Shown here piece by piece: positions 59,835 through 64,000 of a DNA stretch of 64,000 nt. Under the pieces are notes generated by a model. It saw only the letters and a program-made list of their open reading frames with translations, was not told where the DNA came from and did not search any database. Source of the stretch: Streptomyces sp. NRRL F-2664 (lineage in GTDB: Bacteria; Actinomycetota; Actinomycetes; Streptomycetales; Streptomycetaceae); assembly GCF_000719345.1 (NCBI RefSeq), contig NZ_JOFX01000017.1, positions 56,600-120,599 on the forward strand, given 5' to 3'. The position numbers were made by a program, and so were the translations under genes. The stretch's first letter is position 1. The number at the start of each line of letters is the position of its first letter.

Positions 59835-62219
59835 TCAGCTGCGCAGCGGTCCCTCACAGCTGTAACTGGAGGTCGCGGCGACCTTGTTGCTCCAGATCTC
59901 CGGCGGGCCGAAGGAGCAGTTCATGTCGGCGAGGTTGTTGGAGGCGGCGCCCGCCCGGTCGAGGATGAAGTAGTCGACCGTCTCCGACATGTCCTTGAAG
60001 TTCTGGTCGTCGCTGCGCCAGTTCTTCAGGTTCGCGGTGATCCGGCCCGTACAGGTGAAGCGGCGCTTGCCGGGGTCGCCGTTCTCCACGCAGTCGGGGG
60101 TGTTGTAGGTGGCGGTGGCGAAGGCCGACTTCACGGAGGCGAGCGCGGAATCGCGCAGCTGGTCGTTGGGGGTGAAGGTGGTGTTCGGCACGAAGAGCTG
60201 GTCGACCTTGGCGATCTGCGCGTCCAGGAAGCGGTCGTAGTCGCGCTGGAGGTAGGTGTCCGCGCCCAGCCGGTGGCGCCAGGCGTCGTACGCCGCGACG
60301 TCGTTGGCACGCAGGTGGGTGTACATCTCGCGCAGCAGGGAGGGCTTCTCGGTCCACAGGAACTCGAAGAAGGTGCCGGTGTAGCTGTAGAAGCGGAAGC
60401 CGTCGCCGTCGTAGGTGGCGTTCAGCAGCTGCTCGACGGTCATGCGCGGGCCGCCGCCCGCGGTGTCGTTGATGATGCTCTTCACCAGGGACTTGCGCAC
60501 GGCGATGCCGTTGTCGCGGGTCGCGCCGTCGAAGAACTCGGCCGTGCCCTCGTCCATGGCGGTCGTGCGGTCGCCCTCGTACCAGGGGCCCTGGCCGAAG
60601 AAGCCGTGCACGGCGAAGCGGCCGTTGAGGTAGTGCGTGTACTCGTGGCGGAACAGCTCCTCCAGCGTGAGGGAGGAGTCCTGCGGGACGCGGCGCTGGT
60701 AGGTGTAGAAGGTGGCGCCGTTCTCGATGTAGATGCCGCCGTTGTTGGTGTCGTAACCGGTCAGGATGGGGTGGTAGTTGACGTAGTCCGCGCGGGAGCC
60801 GTAGAGCACGATGTTCAGCGTGGCATTGGGGTCGCCCGCGAGCGGCTGGTCGGTCCCGAGGACGCGGTGGTACTGGGCCTTGACCTGCTTGCTCGCGTAG
60901 TAGAGCTGGTCGACGGTGGCCCGGTCCAGGCCGGTGCGGACCTTTATGGTGCCGTTGTCGTAGGTGTAGGTGTGCGGGAACAGCTGCTTCTCGATGTCCT
61001 CCTTGCACACTCCGTACGGCTTGCACGCCTCGTAGAAGTTGAGCCAGGAGACGACCTTGGCCCATTGCTCGCTGCCGTCGCCGAAGCCCGCCTTCACCGG
61101 GCCGAGCATCGCGCCGAGGTCGGCGACGACCTGGTCGCGCAGGCCCTGAACCTGGCCGAAGCGGGCGTACTCGCTGAGCGCGTCACGCACCACCCAGGCG
61201 TTGGCCGTGCCCTTGAGGTGCGTGTAGCCGGCGAAGGCCTTGAAAGCGGCGCGGTAGGCGGGGTCGGCGGCCACGGCGCTGTGGAAGGCGCTGTCCTGGT
61301 TGCCCGGGTAGACACCGAGGTAGTTGGTGGAGAGCGCGGCGAGCACCGCGCCCGCCCAGGCGGGGTCGAGGTGGGTGGCCGGGTGGGCCGGGTCCATCGT
61401 GGCAAGGACCTTCTTCACCAGGCCCAGCTGGTGCTGGCGCAGGCCGGGGCCGGCGGCGTAGAGCGCCTCGCGCAGGGTGCGGGCGTTGGTGGGGGTGACG
61501 TCGAAGGAACGCGCGGCGCCGGCGAAGTCGTCGATGGCCCGGCGTATCGCGGCGGTGGTGGGGGCGTCGGTGACGTCGATCTCGTCGCGCGAGAAGTCGT
61601 GGTAGGCGACGGCGTGCAGGTAGGTGAACATCTCCTCCAGGTGGGAGGAGTTGCGCCCGTCGTGGGCGGCGGCCAGGGCGGATATCCGGCGGGAGACGGC
61701 CTGGACGTGCGCGTCCGACATCACCGGCGCCAGGCGGGCGTCCCACGTCCAGACGAGGCCGCGCAGGCAGCCGTCGGCCAGGACGGCCGGGTCGGCGAGG
61801 AAGTCCGCGAACTGCTCGGGCGTGAGGTTCGTGATCCCGTCGAGGGTGCAGGGGACGCCCGCGGCGACGCTCTTCGCGGTGGGGGCGGACTTGGCCGCCG
61901 CGCCGCGCTTCTCCAGTTCTTGGGCGGGCGCGTCGGCGGGCGCCGCGCCGGGGACCTTTCCGGAGAGGTTCAGCCCGCCCGGGGCCGGCGCGGGGGCCGG
62001 AGCGTTGTCCTTCGCCTCGGCGTAGCGGTCGACCTCGTCGAACGGGTTCCCCGTGGGGCCGTGGGCCGCTTCGGCGGGAGCGGCGGCCCGTGCGCCGGCG
62101 AAGGCGGCCGGGGCTGCGGACTCGGCGGCCTGCGTGGCGCCCTGTCCGGCGGTGGCGACCAGGGTCACGGCGACGGCGGAGGCGAGAAGGGAAGAGCGCA
62201 CAACTCTGTGCTTGAGCAC
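59835..62219 (-). CDS. Secreted collagenase, peptidase family M9
   Basis: Microbial collagenase of 794 residues. A Sec signal peptide is at the N-terminus (LKHRVVRSSLLASAVAVTLV, then ATAGQGATQA). After a Pro/Ala-rich propeptide-like segment comes the M9 N-terminal activator domain (about 115-380: LTPEQFADFLADPAVLADGC, LEEMFTYLHAVAYHDFSRDE). The zinc peptidase domain has LFRHEYTHYLNGRF (HExxH, about 525) and AMDEGTAEFFDG (third ligand Glu, about 558). The helper subdomain ends the protein; no PKD or collagen-binding domain follows, so this is a minimal M9 enzyme. It degrades collagen or gelatin outside the cell. Start: GTG with AGGAG upstream. Confidence 0.92.
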   Translation of the reverse strand: MLKHRVVRSSLLASAVAVTLVATAGQGATQAAESAAPAAFAGARAAAPAEAAHGPTGNPFDEVDRYAEAKDNAPAPAPAPGGLNLSGKVPGAAPADAPAQELEKRGAAAKSAPTAKSVAAGVPCTLDGITNLTPEQFADFLADPAVLADGCLRGLVWTWDARLAPVMSDAHVQAVSRRISALAAAHDGRNSSHLEEMFTYLHAVAYHDFSRDEIDVTDAPTTAAIRRAIDDFAGAARSFDVTPTNARTLREALYAAGPGLRQHQLGLVKKVLATMDPAHPATHLDPAWAGAVLAALSTNYLGVYPGNQDSAFHSAVAADPAYRAAFKAFAGYTHLKGTANAWVVRDALSEYARFGQVQGLRDQVVADLGAMLGPVKAGFGDGSEQWAKVVSWLNFYEACKPYGVCKEDIEKQLFPHTYTYDNGTIKVRTGLDRATVDQLYYASKQVKAQYHRVLGTDQPLAGDPNATLNIVLYGSRADYVNYHPILTGYDTNNGGIYIENGATFYTYQRRVPQDSSLTLEELFRHEYTHYLNGRFAVHGFFGQGPWYEGDRTTAMDEGTAEFFDGATRDNGIAVRKSLVKSIINDTAGGGPRMTVEQLLNATYDGDGFRFYSYTGTFFEFLWTEKPSLLREMYTHLRANDVAAYDAWRHRLGADTYLQRDYDRFLDAQIAKVDQLFVPNTTFTPNDQLRDSALASVKSAFATATYNTPDCVENGDPGKRRFTCTGRITANLKNWRSDDQNFKDMSETVDYFILDRAGAASNNLADMNCSFGPPEIWSNKVAATSSYSCEGPLRS

Positions 62220-62312
62220 CGGTAACTCCTGTTGGGAGAGGTGAGGTGGTGGGGGGTGGTGCGTGAACTGCCCTGCGTCACACGGCGTTTGACGGGGATT
62301 AACGTGCCGCGG

Positions 62313-62347
62313 TGTGAGCTGTAACATAGTAATGTGAAATTGCACTG
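62313..62347. promoter_or_regulatory. Divergent promoter and operator of collagenase and Xaa-Pro aminopeptidase
   Basis: Bases 62321-62347 repeat the 27-bp block of the peptide-transporter promoter. On the minus strand TACTAT (62331-62326) serves the collagenase (leader about 100 bases). On the plus strand TAACAT (62322-62327) may serve the aminopeptidase (leader about 60 bases). The AATTTCACAT site overlaps both. A second TGTGA lies 20 bp away at 62313-62317, as at 51680. Confidence 0.65.
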
Positions 62348-62395
62348 ACAAGACCTGTGCGCCCACCAGTTCATGTCTTTCGTGAAGGAGCCTCC

Positions 62396-63769
62396 GTGAC
62401 CGACTCCCCCACCCGCCTCAACACGGGCAGTCACGACCGCCCGGTGTCACCGGAGCTGTCCCGGTTCATGGCCGGCGACTGGGCCGCCTCTCCGCTCCCG
62501 GACTCCGCGCGGGTCGCGGCGTACGACGTCACCCCCGCCCGCCGGGCCCGGCTCTCGGCCCGCTTCCCCGGCCAGCGGCTGATCGTCCCGGCCGGCGAGC
62601 TGAAGGTCCGCTCCAACGACTGCGACCACCGCTTCCGCCCGCACAGCGCCTACGCCTGGCTGACCGGTCTCACCGGCGAGGACCAGGCCGGCCACGTCCT
62701 GGTCATGGAGCCGTCGGGCCCGCACGCGCACGAGGCCGTGCTCCACCTGCGGCCCCGCTCGCCGCGCGCGCACGGGGACGGGGAGTTCTACCGGGACCGC
62801 CGGTACGGGGAGTTCTGGGTGGGCCGCCGCCCGGACCTGGCGGAGGCCGAACGCCTCACCGGCATCCGCTGCGCCCACCTGGACGACCTCGGCTCGCCCC
62901 GGGGCCGCCGGGCGGGCTGCGACGCCGAACTCGACGCCGCCCTGTCGGAGCTGCGCCTGGTCAAGGACGCCTGGGAGGTCGAGCAGCTCCAACTGGCCGT
63001 CGACCACACGACGGCGGGCTTCCAGGACGTCGTACGGGCCCTGCCGCGCGCACTGGCCCACCCGCGGGGGGAGCGCTGGATCGAGGGGGTCTTCGGCCTG
63101 CGCGCCCGGGTGGAGGGCAACGGCACCGGCTACGAGACGATCGCCGCGTCGGGCGCCCACGCCTGCACCCTGCACTGGATCCGCAACGACGGCCGGCTGA
63201 ACGGCGCGGAGCTGCTCCTGCTGGACGCGGGCGTGGAGACCGACACCCTTTACACCGCGGACATCACCCGCACCCTGCCGCTGTCCGGACGCTTCTCGCC
63301 CGTCCAGCGGCAGGTGTACGAACTGGTCCTCGCCGCACAGGAGGCCGGCATCGCGGCCCTGCGGCCGGGCGCGAGCTTCGGTGACTTCCACCGGGCCGGG
63401 ATGCGGGTGATCGCGGAGGGGCTGGCCGACTGGGGCGTGCTCAAGGATGCCGAGGGCGACCTGCACCGGCGGTACACGCTGTGCAGCAGCGGCCACATGC
63501 TGGGGCTCGACGTGCACGACTGCGCGAAGGCGCGGGCGGAGACGTACCTGGACGGGGTCCTGGAGGAGGGGCAGGTGCTGACGGTGGAACCGGGCCTGTA
63601 CCTCCAGCCCGACGACGAGACCCTCCCGGCCGAGCTGCGCGGCATCGGCGTCCGCATCGAGGACGACCTCGTGATCACGGCGGAGGGCGCCCGCCTGATG
63701 TCGGGCGCCCTGCCGCGCACGGTCGCCGGCATCGAGGAGTGGATGGGCCTCCTCCTGGAGGGCGCGTAG
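62396..63769 (+). CDS. pepP: Xaa-Pro aminopeptidase (M24B)
   Basis: Metalloaminopeptidase of 457 residues that removes the N-terminal residue when proline follows. The N-terminal AMP_N domain (about 25-190) contains RLIVPAGELKVRSNDCDHRF and PHSAYAWLTGLTGE. The catalytic pita-bread domain has the dinuclear metal ligands: LLLLDAGVETD (Asp), YTADITRTLP (Asp), SSGHMLGLDVHDCAKA (His), VLTVEPGLYLQPDD (Glu) and GIGVRIEDDLVIT (Glu). It has no signal peptide, so it is cytoplasmic. Start: GTG with GAAGGAG 5 bases upstream. It is divergent from the collagenase under the shared operator. Confidence 0.92.
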   Translation: MTDSPTRLNTGSHDRPVSPELSRFMAGDWAASPLPDSARVAAYDVTPARRARLSARFPGQRLIVPAGELKVRSNDCDHRFRPHSAYAWLTGLTGEDQAGHVLVMEPSGPHAHEAVLHLRPRSPRAHGDGEFYRDRRYGEFWVGRRPDLAEAERLTGIRCAHLDDLGSPRGRRAGCDAELDAALSELRLVKDAWEVEQLQLAVDHTTAGFQDVVRALPRALAHPRGERWIEGVFGLRARVEGNGTGYETIAASGAHACTLHWIRNDGRLNGAELLLLDAGVETDTLYTADITRTLPLSGRFSPVQRQVYELVLAAQEAGIAALRPGASFGDFHRAGMRVIAEGLADWGVLKDAEGDLHRRYTLCSSGHMLGLDVHDCAKARAETYLDGVLEEGQVLTVEPGLYLQPDDETLPAELRGIGVRIEDDLVITAEGARLMSGALPRTVAGIEEWMGLLLEGA

Positions 63770-63770
63770 A

Positions 63771-63787
63771 CGCCCCGCCGGGGGGCG
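63771..63787 (+). terminator. Short hairpin after the aminopeptidase
   Basis: CGCCCC (63771-63776) and GGGGCG (63782-63787) pair directly after the stop codon. Confidence 0.4.
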
Positions 63788-63800
63788 GTGCGGGTCGGTG

Positions 63801-63860
63801 GTGCCGGGGCGCTGCCCCGGACCCCGCGCCTCAAGCGCCGGCGGGGCTGGGGTGTGCCTG
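63801..63860. repeat. Streptomyces intergenic repeat-like sequence
   Basis: The stretch reading GCCGGGGCGCTGCCCCGGAC, then CCCGCGCCTCAAGCGCCGGC and GGGGCTGG resembles a common dispersed intergenic element of Streptomyces genomes (from memory). It can fold into two GC hairpins. No gene is seen from 63770 to the window end. Confidence 0.45.
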
Positions 63861-64000
63861 GTCGGGGGTGTGGCTGTTGGGGCCAAACACGGTCGCGGCG
63901 ACGGCGGAGTCGCGGTGCCGGGCAGGGGTGTCTCCTCGGCTCGGCGGGTGCCGTACTTCGCGGTGGTGCTCGGGGGTGACGCCTCGTCCTGCGGGGACAC

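Noticed and set aside
59718..62225. An 835-codon plus-strand frame opposite the collagenase.
   Set aside because: The reverse strand has a signal peptide, HExxH and a ribosome site. The plus frame is a low-complexity shadow.
62447..64000. A long minus-strand open frame across the Xaa-Pro aminopeptidase, open at the window edge.
   Set aside because: It is antisense to a gene with all metal ligands conserved, and its translation is Arg/Gly/Val-rich without motifs.

Overview
The DNA is very GC-rich, with codon third positions dominated by G and C, many GTG starts, several apparently leaderless genes and actinobacterial gene families (WhiI, LCP, DUF3000, FBP-type zinc protein, ROK regulator). 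This points to Streptomyces. From memory, the left half (about 1-33,900) follows the conserved chromosomal core order of Streptomyces coelicolor around hemG-hemE-DUF3000-whiI-RNase D-thiolase-fadB-LCP-permease-dxs-xylFGH-rok7B7-ngcEFG-acnA-murA-like. The right half (about 34,000-64,000) looks accessory.

Region 1-7,900 holds haem biosynthesis (hemG, cut by the window edge, and hemE), a DUF4349 lipoprotein, a coenzyme A-disulfide reductase-like flavoprotein, a DUF3000 gene, whiI with a sigma-WhiG-like promoter, and an RNase D-like nuclease. Region 7,900-17,700 holds an alpha/beta hydrolase, a two-gene fatty-acid beta-oxidation operon, an LCP cell-wall ligase, an APC permease and dxs. Region 17,700-27,400 is a sugar-uptake block: xylFGH-like ABC genes, their ROK regulator, a membrane protein and an NgcEFG-like chitobiose/GlcNAc ABC operon with a DasR-type site in front of ngcE. 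Region 27,400-33,900 has aconitase with candidate iron boxes, a transglutaminase-like gene, a scar made of two broken genes (haloalkane dehalogenase and MarR), and a MurA homologue carrying an N-terminal XRE helix-turn-helix.

Region 33,900-41,600 is a patchwork: the tail of a tyrosine integrase, unknown small proteins, an AraC/GyrI-type regulator, a GNAT enzyme, an Imm7-like immunity gene that runs without a stop into a cytochrome P450, an FBP zinc protein and a 14-TM MFS exporter.

The most interesting part is 41,600-63,800. It reads as one system for using collagen or other hydroxyproline-rich protein. It has a secreted M9 collagenase, a complete peptide ABC transporter, an S9 prolyl-type dipeptidyl peptidase, an M24 Xaa-Pro aminopeptidase and a hydroxyproline pathway: two proline-racemase-family epimerases, a three-subunit HcnABC-like D-hydroxyproline dehydrogenase, a DapA-family deaminase, a pyrroline-2-carboxylate reductase-like enzyme and a GntR/FCD regulator. 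Variants of one short palindrome, ATGT-C-ACAT (core AATGTCAC), sit on the promoter of every transcription unit of this system, including the regulator itself. A 27-bp block is identical between the transporter promoter and the collagenase/aminopeptidase divergent promoter. A small unrelated cassette (a WXG100-like protein, a lysozyme-like protein and a membrane protein) interrupts it. The last enzyme expected, 2-oxoglutarate semialdehyde dehydrogenase, is not in this window.
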